Source: Streptomyces sp. NBC_01237 (GTDB lineage: Bacteria; Actinomycetota; Actinomycetes; Streptomycetales; Streptomycetaceae). Taken from it: a stretch of 64,000 nucleotides of DNA. The position numbers were made by a program, and so were the translations under genes. The notes beneath the pieces were generated by a model. It searched no databases and was not told the origin of the DNA. It saw nothing but the letters and a program-made list of their open reading frames with translations. This document shows, in pieces, positions 34,097 to 42,780 of this stretch; the first letter of the stretch is position 1; every line of letters begins with the position of its first letter. The stretch covers positions 62,001 to 126,000 of the forward strand of contig NZ_CP108509.1 in the NCBI RefSeq assembly GCF_035917275.1. Direction: 5' to 3'.

Positions 34097-34707
34097 CGAC
34101 CCAGCTGCTCCCGACTGCGGCACGAGCGTGGACGATGGCCGCCGTCTCCTATGACAGTCCGGCTGCACGCGAGCTCACCCAGGCCCTTCAGCGCGAACAG
34201 CATGGGATCTACGGGCGGGCCGATGACCCCGAGACCACGGCGGCCGCAGAGTTCGAGTCACCCTGCGGCGTTTTTCTGGTCACGGAACGCGCGGACGGAA
34301 TCGCTCTGGCTTGCGGCGGATGGCGCACCGTCGGACTCACTACTGCTGAGGTCAAGCGCATGTACGTGGCCCCGGCCGCCCGCGGACAGGGATATGGGCG
34401 GCGGCTCCTGGAGGCCCTGGAACAAGACGCGTCACGCCATGGCATGACCAAGGTGATCCTGGAGACCGGCGTCAGCAACCACGTAGCGCTCGCCCTGTAC
34501 AAACGCTGTGGTTACACCCTGGTCGAGCCCTACGTCCTTGGCCGGGACCCAAGGATCAACCGGGCGCTGAGCAAGGATCTGAGCCTGCCGTGGGAGGTTC
34601 AGCCGGAGTACGGGACGGAACGGCTGGCATTGCCGCACAAGCTCAATGATCCGGACTCGACTACGGGGCCGAGCTGGCTGCCCTTGCGCGTTGGGCGGCT
34701 CAGCTGA
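34093..34707 (+). CDS. GNAT family N-acetyltransferase
   Basis: 204 residues with the GNAT fold: ALACGGWRTV, motif A VKRMYVAPAARGQGYGRRLL, and motif B ILETGVSNHVALALYKRCGY. Acetyl-CoA dependent; the substrate is unknown. ATG 34093 overlaps the preceding stop (ATGA); ATG 34135 is another possible start. The last 50 residues lie beyond the usual domain. Confidence 0.85.
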   Translation: MTTQLLPTAARAWTMAAVSYDSPAARELTQALQREQHGIYGRADDPETTAAAEFESPCGVFLVTERADGIALACGGWRTVGLTTAEVKRMYVAPAARGQGYGRRLLEALEQDASRHGMTKVILETGVSNHVALALYKRCGYTLVEPYVLGRDPRINRALSKDLSLPWEVQPEYGTERLALPHKLNDPDSTTGPSWLPLRVGRLS

Positions 34708-35273
34708 TGCCATCGCATCTTCGGCATCTGCTGACGATCACACCACCAGGATCAGGATCATCTCGTCGGCCACCAGGAGCATGAACGCGTCCACGGTCGG
34801 CACGCGGGCCACTCAGGCGACGGCGCGCCCGATGACAGCCGTGCACCAGGTGTTCCCCCGCCGGTGGGCAACAGCCTCCATCGCAGGGGGAGCAGCGGGT
34901 CGAGCGGTCCGGCGCTCCGCCGGACGGCCTCCGCGCGGACCTGGTCGTACAAATCCCGGGACGGCGTGCCGCGGTACCGGGTGCCGGGAGTGGAGGCGCG
35001 ACGCGGCGCAGCAGGAGCGGTCACGGCTGTCGGACGTGGCGAGACAGTCGGCGTGAGCGAGGCCGGGGCGCGGTGTATGGGTCGAGGCCGAGGTCGAGGC
35101 CTTCGGCGCGTGCGATTCTCGCCGCTGTACGTGCGAGCCGGCGGGGACGATCTACGGCCACCATGGTCGATCGCTAGCTGCGCTGTGCCTGGCTGCCGCG
35201 CGAATTCACCGGTATCTGCCAGAGTCCCGCAGCGTCGGTGTCAGCCGCTGATGTCATCGGAAGCCGGTCGTCC
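34708..35273 (+). other. 566-base interval without a supported gene
   Basis: Short frames on both strands are Arg/Pro-rich with no recognisable domains. The interval lies between IS fragments and is probably eroded sequence. Confidence 0.4.
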
Positions 35274-35513
35274 TCACGGACTCTCGCCCGTCGTTGCCCC
35301 GCCGCCCGTGTCACCCTTCTGCCGGACGGCCCTGCGCCGATCCTTGAGGTGCCGAATGATGAGCCAGACACCCCCGAGGGCAACGACGGGGCAGAAGATC
35401 CGGCCAAAGACCGTCGCGCTGGTGAACGCTCCAGCGATGCTCCCGGCAAGGAGCACTGCGTAATAGACCAGCATGGTCGGGTGTTCAGCGTGCTGATCGC
35501 TTCTGACGGTCAT
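35274..35513 (-). CDS. Small two-helix membrane protein
   Basis: 79 residues from an ATG at 35513, preceded on its own strand by a G-rich stretch. Two hydrophobic segments are clear: MLVYYAVLLAGSIAGAFTSA and VFGRIFCPVVALGGVWLIIR, then a basic tail (HLKDRRRAVRQK). No family is recognised. Confidence 0.5.
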   Translation of the reverse strand: MTVRSDQHAEHPTMLVYYAVLLAGSIAGAFTSATVFGRIFCPVVALGGVWLIIRHLKDRRRAVRQKGDTGGGATTGESP

Positions 35514-35595
35514 GGATCCCCCCTGCGACCACAGTATCGGTCTGATGAACGCCTCATCCGCACCGGCTGCGCCAGACGCACAGCGGCTTCGGAGA

Positions 35596-35813
35596 TGACC
35601 AGGTGCGGCAGGCTCGAAGCCGCCGGCGTCCACCTGCGCTACGGCCCCGACGGCTGCCTCGCCGGCGTCACCCTGCTGGAGCGGGGCTGCCTGATGTCGG
35701 CCGGCCTGGGCATCGTCAAACTCCTCGAAGGACGCCGGGGGCAGACCTACCCCGACATGGAATGGGAACCCAAGGCCGCCTTCGCGGCAGTGGCGCAGCG
35801 GTATCGGAGATGA
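35596..35813 (+). pseudogene. Possible C-terminal gene fragment
   Basis: An open frame reads AAGVHLRYGPDGCLAGVTLL through GLGIVKLLEGRRGQTYPDME and ends at 35813. It looks protein-like but is shorter than any family I know, and the upstream part of the frame is low-complexity. It may be the tail of a lost gene. Confidence 0.25.
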
Positions 35814-35817
35814 CAGG

Positions 35818-36150
35818 CCAGCGCCGGTCTACCACCGCCGCGACCTGCGGGCCAACGGCGTGTTGTACCTGTGCGGGTTACTGATGCCGGGCGTCGCCGG
35901 CAACTGCTGGTCGATCGCGGAGGCAGTCGGACTGGACCGACCGTATCGCCCGCACCACCTGCTCGACGCGCCTGCTGGGAGAAGGACGGTGCGAGAGACG
36001 TGGCGCCGCGTTCCTGACCCGGCACCTCGGCGCCGACGGCGGGGCCCTGATCTTCGACGAGACGGGGCAGGCGAAGAAGGGGACGAAGACCGCGGCCGTG
36101 GGTCGGCAGTATTCCGGCGCGATGGACCGGGTCGAGAACGTGATCGTCTC
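35818..36150 (+). pseudogene. IS701-family transposase fragment, frameshifted
   Basis: Pieces of an IS701-type (DDE_5) transposase in two frames: HRRDLRANGVLYLCGLLMPG with VAGNCWSIAEAVGLDRPYR, then FLTRHLGADGG with LIFDETGQAKKGTKTAAVGR and QYSGAMDRVENVIV. The first catalytic Asp lies in the FDETG motif; the rest of the catalytic domain is missing, cut at the secreted-protein gene. Confidence 0.75.
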
Positions 36151-36653
36151 TAGCCGTTGTTGCGGGTCCAGGTTTCCGCGGAGCAGCTGCCGCTGGAGCT
36201 GCATATGGCCACCCGGATGCCGCTGCCCTGGCTTCCGTACGCGTTCGGATATGTACTGTCCTCGTAGAAATCCTTGTTGCAGCGGCCCCAGGTACCCGTG
36301 ACGGAGATCGCACATTCGCCCTGGCGGTACAGCTGCCAAGAGCTGCCGTTCCACAGGTAGTTGCTCCAGCGGGCGTATGCGCCACTCGTGTTCGCGACCA
36401 GATAAATCCCGTCTCCGTACATCTGGAAGCACGATTCACCGGCGCTGGACTCCGCACAGGGGCCCGTGCTGTAAACGGGGCCACCGAGCACCGCTTGATC
36501 GTATTCCGTTGCCGCAGCCGACACGCCGGCAACGGCCGACGCCGTATCCGAATTCGCCGCTGCGGGGCTTGCCGAGGTGGCCAGGCCGATGGTCATCAGC
36601 ACGGCCACGACCGCTCCGAAATTCCGTGCTCGCTTGATGGTGTTCCGTAACAC
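36150..36653 (-). CDS. Secreted small protein
   Basis: 167 residues. GTG 36653 follows GGAGGGTTT closely on the minus strand. The N-terminus is a Sec signal: basic MLRNTIKRARN, hydrophobic FGAVVAVLMTIGLA, and an ASPAAANS-like cleavage region. The mature part of about 130 residues is rich in Ser, Gly and Tyr with six cysteines (GPCAESSAGESCFQMYGDGI; GECAISV; WGRCNKDF; AICSSSGSC), suggesting disulfides. Family not recognised; perhaps an extracellular inhibitor or bacteriocin-like protein. Confidence 0.65.
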   Translation of the reverse strand: MLRNTIKRARNFGAVVAVLMTIGLATSASPAAANSDTASAVAGVSAAATEYDQAVLGGPVYSTGPCAESSAGESCFQMYGDGIYLVANTSGAYARWSNYLWNGSSWQLYRQGECAISVTGTWGRCNKDFYEDSTYPNAYGSQGSGIRVAICSSSGSCSAETWTRNNG

Positions 36654-36989
36654 AAACCCTCCTTCGCTGGCACCAGCGTCCACGCTGTCCGGACGGTGGC
36701 GCTCAAGGCTCCCGAAGTGCATGAAAGGACCGTCGGATTGGCGGGAAGTCGGAATTTCTCCGCACCGAAGACCCCCGTCCCCCAAGGTGCCTCGTAGTTC
36801 AGGCACCGGCATGTCCGCAGACGAGCATCGCTCATGACTCGCCGAGCCGTCCAGGAAACAATGAGCCAGCCTGACGGCTCATTCGTGGGGGCCGGTGGCG
36901 CATCCGGACTGTAATAGTCGTAGGACGCCGTGTCGATCAGGTAGACGCCGAGGTAAGTGGCGATCCGGCCCGGATCATGCCCGGTCCCA
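36654..36989 (+). other. 336-base interval, promoter side of the secreted gene
   Basis: No supported gene. It must contain the minus-strand promoter for 36150-36653. A 6-bp hairpin (TGAGCC at 36862 and GGCTCA at 36876) is present; its significance is unknown. Confidence 0.4.
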
Positions 36990-37460
36990 CGCGAGACTGG
37001 TTATCCGGGGGTATGGCGCAAGCTCACCGGGGCGCTGGTCGGCTTACCGGTAGCCGCGCCGACGCGGCGAGTGCGCTGGCCCAGGCCCGCCGCCGCGTCG
37101 GAGCGAAGCCGCTGCGGTGGCTGTTCGGCCTGCTACGCGGCCCGGCCGCCGGCGTCGGCACCGCCGGTGTGTGGTGGCGGGAGCTGCTGGTGGTCGCACT
37201 CGACGGCACCATCCTGACCGTGCCTGACACCTCCGCCGTCTTGACCAGGTTCACCAAACAGGCGGGCAACCACGGCGGGACCGGATACCCGCAGGTCCGC
37301 CTGCTCGCCCTGGTCGCCTGCGGCACCCGCACCCTCATCGACGCGGTCTTCGGCCCCACCACCTCGGGCGAGACCACCTACGCGCCACCCCTGCTGCCCA
37401 GCCTCCGGGCTGGGATGATCCTGCTCGCTGAGGTTGATCCCGGGGAGTGGACACCGGATT
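36990..37460 (+). pseudogene. IS4-family transposase fragment
   Basis: Parts of an IS4-type transposase in two frames: GYPGVWRKLTGALVGLPV, then after a frameshift near 37035-37060 ALAQARRRVGAKPLRWLFGL, LVVALDGTILTVPDT, VRLLALVACGTRTLIDAVFG and MILLAEVDPGEW. The C-terminal catalytic part is lost at the junction with the IS3 fragment. Confidence 0.7.
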
Positions 37461-37790
37461 TCATGCGGCGAGTGAAAGCGTACGTGATGTGATCAGTTGC
37501 TGTTCGAACTCGGCTGGTGTGAGGTATCCGAGGGCGGAGTGCCGCCGGCGCCGGTTGTAGTACGACAGCCAGCGGAACACCTCAAGCCGTGTCTGCGCCT
37601 TCGAGGTCCAGCGTCTTCCGTGAAGCAGTTCTCGTTTGAGGCCCTGGAAGAACGACTCGGCCAGGGCATTGTCGTAGCTCGAGCCGATCCGGCCCATGCT
37701 GCGGCGGATGCCGTGCCGGCGGCAGACGTCGGCGAAGGAGGCCGCGTTGTACTGGGCACCCCTGTCGGTGTGGAAGACGACGCCGTCCAC
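37461..37790 (-). pseudogene. IS3-family OrfB C-terminal fragment
   Basis: About 109 residues of an IS3-type integrase-core transposase: VVFHTDRGAQY, GRIGSSYDNALAESFFQGLK, and WLSYYNRRRRHSALGYLTPA. The second Asp (HTDRG) and the Glu (AESFF) of the DDE triad are present but the N-terminal half is gone, so it is inactive. It abuts the end of the IS4 fragment. Confidence 0.85.
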
Positions 37791-37883
37791 CCGGCCGCAG
37801 CGGGCAGCCCCCGTTCTCCGGAAGGCGCAAACTTGGTCCGTTCCTGCGACTTTCCTGCTCCATTTCTGGTTCAGAAGTGGTAT

Positions 37884-39083
37884 CTACGCAGGTCGGAAGG
37901 CCCCCAGCAGGTCAAGAACCGTGCGGTGGTAGAGGGCGTGAACGAGCGGGAGGTCAGTGAGCCGGGCGCACTCGTCCGTGCCGTGCAATCCCTCGTACCT
38001 TGTCCCGAAACCGGCGGTAGCGGGCACGTTGTGCCCGGCAAGGAGATTGCCGATGTTGGAGGGTCCCGCCGTCTTCGCCTTCACCCCGGCCCCAAGGACG
38101 TCAGCGCTGCGGAACATCGCCGCGGCGGGCTCCTGGTCGGGCCCCAGGCGGAAGGGCGGCCAGCACGCAACCTCCACGACCTCGGTCGGCACCGGCGGTG
38201 GCAGCTGGGCATCGAGCTGCGCGACGACGTCTCCGACCAGGGCGGCGGCCGCGGGCCCGTCGAGGGCCGGCGTCAGCCTCACGTCGACGTTCAGGTCGAC
38301 ACGGTCCGGGGTCACCGACCACCCGGACCCGCCCGCGATCGACGTCACCGAGAGCTTCGCCGGCAACGGGAACCGGTAGTCGGCTCCGGGCAGTTCAGCG
38401 GAATCGAGCAGCTGGACAAGACGGGCGGCCCGGGAGACCGCGCTCACCACGTTCTTGCTGGAGCCGGAATGGCCGGCGGGGGCGTGCACGGTGACGACCG
38501 CGCGCCACAGCCCCCGCCCCCCGACGACAACGTCGTCGAGCCCCGGGTATCCGATCATGACACCGGACGGGCGCCGTGCGTCCGGGTCCGCCAGGAACGC
38601 CCGCGCACCGCCGAACTGGCCCGTGTGCTCATCCACATCAAGGAGCACACTCAGCCCGCCCGCAAGCCGGCCGGACACCCTCTGGACGTCCTCGGCGACA
38701 TGACAGAACACACTCGCCGCGAGCTTGCTGTCCGCCGCTCCTCTCCCCCGCAGCCAGCCACCGACCACGTCCCCGGCCGTGGGAGGGAAACTCCACGCCT
38801 CCTCGTCGCCGAACGGCGCAGTGTCCAGGCACGCGTCCAGCGTCCACCACGAACCCGGCCGTCCCCCCTCGATCTCCACCAGGAGTCCCACACACCCGGC
38901 ATCCGGTCCGTAGAGGCGGCGGTAGGGAAGCGACCTCTCTCTCAGCCACAATTCGACCCGGTCCAGGACCGGCCCGTAGTCGTCGAGGCCACCACGGCTC
39001 GGCAGCCGCACAAGGTCCTGGGCCAGACGGACCACCGACTCCGCCCTCTTCCCGGCCAACTCCACAAAGTCGAAACCGTTCAC
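37884..39083 (-). CDS. M20-family peptidase homologue with altered metal ligands
   Basis: 399 residues with the ArgE/DapE/M20 layout: LDACLDTAPFGDEEAW, GGWLRGRGAADSKLAASVF, LLDVDEHTGQFGGARAFLAD, dimerisation-domain PAGHSGSSKNVVSA, and C-terminal YEGLHGTDECARL. Against the family, the first metal His (H-x-D) is Cys, the second Glu of the DEE motif is His, and the later Glu of the G-E-P region is Tyr. Catalytic Asp and Glu remain. Activity and metal are therefore uncertain. GTG 39083 overlaps the upstream stop and follows GGGAGAG. Confidence 0.75.
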   Translation of the reverse strand: MNGFDFVELAGKRAESVVRLAQDLVRLPSRGGLDDYGPVLDRVELWLRERSLPYRRLYGPDAGCVGLLVEIEGGRPGSWWTLDACLDTAPFGDEEAWSFPPTAGDVVGGWLRGRGAADSKLAASVFCHVAEDVQRVSGRLAGGLSVLLDVDEHTGQFGGARAFLADPDARRPSGVMIGYPGLDDVVVGGRGLWRAVVTVHAPAGHSGSSKNVVSAVSRAARLVQLLDSAELPGADYRFPLPAKLSVTSIAGGSGWSVTPDRVDLNVDVRLTPALDGPAAAALVGDVVAQLDAQLPPPVPTEVVEVACWPPFRLGPDQEPAAAMFRSADVLGAGVKAKTAGPSNIGNLLAGHNVPATAGFGTRYEGLHGTDECARLTDLPLVHALYHRTVLDLLGAFRPA

Positions 39084-39862
39084 GTCTCTCCCAGCAACTC
39101 GGGTCCGGATCGTACGGGCAGGCGGCGCAGGGCGTGGAGGGTCTCCACGGGCCGCGCTGACGCACACGCTTCCCGGCCGTGCTGGACCAGCCCAATGGCG
39201 GCTTCACTCCCCAGCGCCACACCGCAGTCGAAGCCGTCCGCCCCATGAAAACTGGGCAGGGGAATCACGGCCGCGTTCTCCGATGCAACGAAGTGACGCT
39301 CCAGCGCAAAGGGTTTTTCCACGAGCCCGATGTGCAAGGACTGCACACCGTTGCGGCGCTCCGCCGGATCACGCAGAGCAAGGAGCCGCGCGAGATGCTC
39401 CCGGAGCTCCCTGTGCCGCGGCGGCCCGTACAGCACCCGGTAGTGAACCAGATCCGGAGTCCGGGACAGGACGCTCTCGATCGCCGACAGATATCCGGGT
39501 TCACGCGACCGTGCCCCTGTCACCACGAGCTGTTCCTTCGCTCCGAGGACAACGTCGATCATGGCTCCGACGAGGTCGACATGTCGCGTCAGAAGCCGGG
39601 TGACGTTTCCGGTGCCCATTTCGGCGAGGCTGGTGGTTGCCTCCTGCCCGTCCTGGTGCGCGAACAGCACACGGGAAGGATGCCCGAACAGCTTGCACAG
39701 CGCCTGCCGGCTCTTCGGCCCCGTCCGCCTCCGCCCCGTCTCCCAGGCGCTCAGCAAGGTCGGACTCGTTGCTCCGCCCGAGATCTTATTGAGAAGGTCG
39801 CACACTTCCTCCAGCGCGAGGTTCAGATCGAGCCGCGCCGCTTTTAAGGCCGATGGCTTCAT
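39080..39862 (-). CDS. XRE-family regulator with C-terminal sensing domain
   Basis: 260 residues. N-terminal HTH (LNLALEEVCDLLNKISGGAT, SPTLLSAWETGRRRTGPKSR). Residues about 80-255 form an alpha/beta domain (VGAMIDVVLGAKEQLVVTGA, VHYRVLYGPPRHRELREHLA, FVASENAAVIPLPSF) of a kind found on other Streptomyces HTH proteins, loosely phospholipase-D-like but without an HKD motif. It is coupled to the M20 gene and probably controls it in response to a ligand. ATG 39862 chosen as the start of the conserved part. Confidence 0.7.
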   Translation of the reverse strand: MKPSALKAARLDLNLALEEVCDLLNKISGGATSPTLLSAWETGRRRTGPKSRQALCKLFGHPSRVLFAHQDGQEATTSLAEMGTGNVTRLLTRHVDLVGAMIDVVLGAKEQLVVTGARSREPGYLSAIESVLSRTPDLVHYRVLYGPPRHRELREHLARLLALRDPAERRNGVQSLHIGLVEKPFALERHFVASENAAVIPLPSFHGADGFDCGVALGSEAAIGLVQHGREACASARPVETLHALRRLPVRSGPELLGET

Positions 39863-40213
39863 GCCGACCAGCGTGACAGGAGAGCGGCCCGCGTTCACAC
39901 CCCATTCAGCAACTCGCAGAGTCCAGCCCGAACGCACCGATCAGCACATCTGCCCTGCCCCTACCGGCCGCGACCGCACCATGCACCCGGCTGCCGACCT
40001 CGCCCGGGACGGGGCAGCGCAGGTTCCGGGGCTGGCAGCGTCGAAGTGCGCTGTCAGTGATGGGTGGTGTACCCGGGCGGAATCGTCCTACGAGATGGGT
40101 CTCTCTGGCCGGGCAGGCAGCGCAACGCTGGCCCGCGGCGCCACTGGGCGCCCCCGTCGTCCGTGGGTAGGTCCTGTGCAGGTGGTCCTGGACGGCGGGG
40201 CCGGGGACTTGAC
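39863..40213 (+). other. 351-base interval between two minus-strand regulators
   Basis: No supported gene. It should hold the promoter of the XRE/M20 pair. No clear repeat or hairpin seen. Confidence 0.4.
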
Positions 40214-41433
40214 TCACATGGCGGCCATGCGGGTTCTGACGGCGAGTGCGTCTCGGAGGTTGCGGGCCGACCCGGTGTCCTGGGCGATGGTCACGGCCGC
40301 GTTGATGACGCTGTCCGCGGCTTCACGTTCACCGGAATCGAGGTAGATGGAGGCGGAGGACGTCAGCATCTCCGCGGCACCGCGGACTGAATCCGTCGGC
40401 CAGGACGCATGGGCGAAGTCGAGAGCCTCCCTGCCCCGCCGGAGTGCTCCCGGGGTGCTGGTTCCCAGGCGGACCATGGCGTGTCCGACCCATTTCTGGA
40501 TCTCCGCCATGTCGAGGTATCCGATGTAGGGAGGCATTTCGCCGTCGTCCGCTGTCTCCAGCAATTTCCATGCTGCCCGGATGTCGGTGTCTGCGGGACG
40601 CACATGTATCAGTGCTGCGTGATGGTGGGCGCGCACCGCGTGGAGCCAGGATCTGACGGCGGGGTGGGCGAGAGTCCCTGCGACATGGAGGGCACGGTCG
40701 GCGATCGCGAGGGCTTCGGTGAGGCGGCCCGGTCGGCGGCGACGCGGCTGTACTGACCCAGGAGGTTGGCGGCCACGGAGAGGTCACCCGCCGCCTGGGC
40801 GTGATCGGCGGCGGTGAGGTAGTACCCGGCCGCCATTTCCGTCATCCCCTGGTCGTAGGTGAGGAAGCCGACGAAGCCGCCGGTGTCGGCGGCGAGCGCG
40901 GCGATACACGCCCGGTCGGCCGAACTCGTAGTGCGGTGCAGCCAGTTGATCACCTGACGGTGGTGGTCGCATGCCTGTGCATAGACGGATGACGCTCCGC
41001 AGAGGTTGTCCATTCGTCCCTGTGCCGCCCGGATGGCACGGTGAGCGTTCATGAGGTCGTCGTTGCCGGCCAGGAGCCCGTCCTTGCCGGGGATCAGGGT
41101 GGTGCTGTTCATGACGAATATTCCCGCGCCCGTTTTGAGTAATGCTCGTCGATGCATGTCGTCCCCTCCCAGGTGCCCGCCGGCTGATGCCGTCAAGGCT
41201 GCGTCCTTTCGCTCTCTTTGTTCAGCTTTTGCCAGTGCTGTCAGTGTGCCGTCCGCCCCCAGGGCTGCGTCCAGCGCGTCCGCGATGGGGCAGCTGGGGT
41301 GGCGACGGCCGTTCTCCAGGTCCGACACCAGCGATTTGCTGCATTGGGCTCGCCTGGCGAGCTCTCGGTAGGACAGGCCTCTCTGACTGCGGAGTGCGGC
41401 CAACTGCCGTCGGAAGGACGTTGTTTCACTCAC
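40214..41433 (-). pseudogene. XRE/TPR regulator gene with a frameshift
   Basis: GTG 41433 is preceded by a very good AAGGAG site. The N-terminus is an XRE HTH (FRRQLAALRSQRGLSYRELA, SKSLVSDLENGRRHP) followed by TPR-like helices (YYLTAADHAQAAGDLSVAAN). Near 40735 the frame breaks (after QYSRVAADRA) and homology continues in another frame (AALIHVRPADTDIRAAWKLL, ASIYLDSGEREAADSVI) to 40214. One missing base in a GC run would explain it. Either a real pseudogene or a sequence error. The intact protein would be about 405 residues and lies divergent from the 41681-49228 operon. Confidence 0.75.
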
Positions 41434-41517
41434 GGTGGGCTCCTTCGTGTCCGCAACGGGGTCTGCGCCGACTCCGGCCACCAGCAGACACCATCGGCGA
41501 CCTGCGACGCAGGGGTC

Positions 41518-41558
41518 TCCGCAGTTTTGCGGACAGTCTGCGGACAGTTTGCGGACAC
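41518..41558 (+). promoter_or_regulatory. Helically phased TGCGGACA repeats between regulator and nucleotide operon
   Basis: TGCGGACA occurs at 41528, 41539 and 41550, an exact 11-base period, so the copies lie on one face of the helix. An inverted copy TGTCCGCA lies at 41448-41455 and an inverted half TCCGCA at 41518-41523. The cluster sits in the 247-base region between the divergent XRE gene and the P-loop kinase gene, the expected place for the XRE operator. Confidence 0.6.
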
Positions 41559-41680
41559 CCATGGTCTGCCGGTCGGGGCCTCCGGTCTGCATCATGGGTG
41601 TCACGAAAGCCGACGGGGCCGAAGCCCCAGGCACGGCGCACATCCGACTCACTGCATGCATGCACACAAGGGGGACTGCC

Positions 41681-42238
41681 ATGCCCAGATTGGCCTTGCA
41701 CGGGAGACCCGGCGCGGGGAAATCCACGCTGGCCGGGATGCTCGTGGAGGAGTTGTGCAATGCCGGGGCGCAGCCGTTCCGGCTGAAGGTGGGTGCTCCG
41801 CTGTACGAGTTGCAGGCACTGGTCCGCGCAGCGGCCGGACGTCCGCTGCTGAACAGGGACGACCAGGACGGCGAACTGCTGAACTGCCTCGGTCTGCAGA
41901 TGCGGCGTATCAATCCCGCGGCACTGACGGACCAGTTCGTCCTCCGTGTGAAGCAGGCGGAACAGCTTTACCCCCGTGCCGTGCTGCTCTGCGACGACGT
42001 ACGGGGGCCGGACGCCGACGTGGTTTCCGGGCTCGGGTTCCGGATGGTGCACGTCGCCGCACCGGACGAGGTGCGTCGGGCCCGCAAGGCGGGGCGTAGG
42101 GACCTGTCCGCCGGGGACGATAATCATCCGACGGAGGAGCCCGTCACGGCCGGCTCCTGGCGGTGTGTCGAGAACGACGGAGACCTGGACGCGCTGCGAG
42201 CGCGGGCGAAGTCCCTCGTCGCGGAGGTGCTCCGGTGA
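41681..42238 (+). CDS. P-loop nucleotide/nucleoside kinase-like protein
   Basis: 185 residues. Walker A GRPGAGKSTLAGML at the N-terminus, then strand-loop AVLLCDDVRGPDADVV and FRMVHVAAPDEVRRAR, the pattern of adenylate/dephospho-CoA-type kinases. The substrate is unknown; the operon context (deaminases, GalU) suggests a nucleotide. ATG 41681 was chosen for the AAGGGGG site and because the Walker motif follows at once. First gene of a nine-gene operon; the stop overlaps the next start (GTGA). Confidence 0.78.
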   Translation: MPRLALHGRPGAGKSTLAGMLVEELCNAGAQPFRLKVGAPLYELQALVRAAAGRPLLNRDDQDGELLNCLGLQMRRINPAALTDQFVLRVKQAEQLYPRAVLLCDDVRGPDADVVSGLGFRMVHVAAPDEVRRARKAGRRDLSAGDDNHPTEEPVTAGSWRCVENDGDLDALRARAKSLVAEVLR

Positions 42239-42780
42239 TCCTGTCGGGGCCTGAGATCATGCGCCAGCGGGCGGCGAATGCTCTCACCATCGAGCCGTTC
42301 GACGAACGACAGCTCAACCCTGTCTCCTACAACTACCGGCTGGGTGGCACCCTGCGTGTCCACCGGTCGCAGGTGCTGGACACCCGGGCCCAGCACGGGC
42401 TGTCGGAATTCGAGATCCCGCCGGACGGTGTGGTTCTGCGGCCCGGGCGGATCTACCTGGGTACGACAGCCGAGGTGATTGGCAGCGACGAATTCGTGCC
42501 GTGGCTGATCGGCCGGTCCTCGGTGGGACGTCTCGGCATGTTCCTGCAGTTCAGCGCCGCACTGGGCAACCGGGGCTCCTGCCACCGCTGGACCCTGGAG
42601 ATCAAGGTCGTCCAGCCCCTGCGGGTCTATACCGGGATGACGGTCGGCCAGGTGATGTTCATGACCGCCCGGGGGGCGCCGCACGCGTACACCGGATTCT
42701 TCGGACACATCAGCCAGGCCCTGCCACCGGCCGCAGGCCGGCTGGCAGGTCCCTCTCCGCTGGAAGGAAGCGCACCGTGA
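42235..42780 (+). CDS. dCTP deaminase/dUTPase-superfamily protein 1
   Basis: 181 residues of the trimeric dUTPase-like fold. Family landmarks: LSGPEIMRQ, LNPVSYNYRLG, PDGVVLRPGRIYLGTTAEVI, GRSSVGRLGM, and TLEIKVVQPLRVYTGMTVGQ. The Glu of the T-L-E motif that acts in dCTP deaminases is present, but the usual A-G-x-I-D-P-G-F stretch is AALGNRGSCHR. It could deaminate or bind a modified pyrimidine nucleotide. It overlaps its paralogue by four bases. Confidence 0.82.
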   Translation: MILSGPEIMRQRAANALTIEPFDERQLNPVSYNYRLGGTLRVHRSQVLDTRAQHGLSEFEIPPDGVVLRPGRIYLGTTAEVIGSDEFVPWLIGRSSVGRLGMFLQFSAALGNRGSCHRWTLEIKVVQPLRVYTGMTVGQVMFMTARGAPHAYTGFFGHISQALPPAAGRLAGPSPLEGSAP

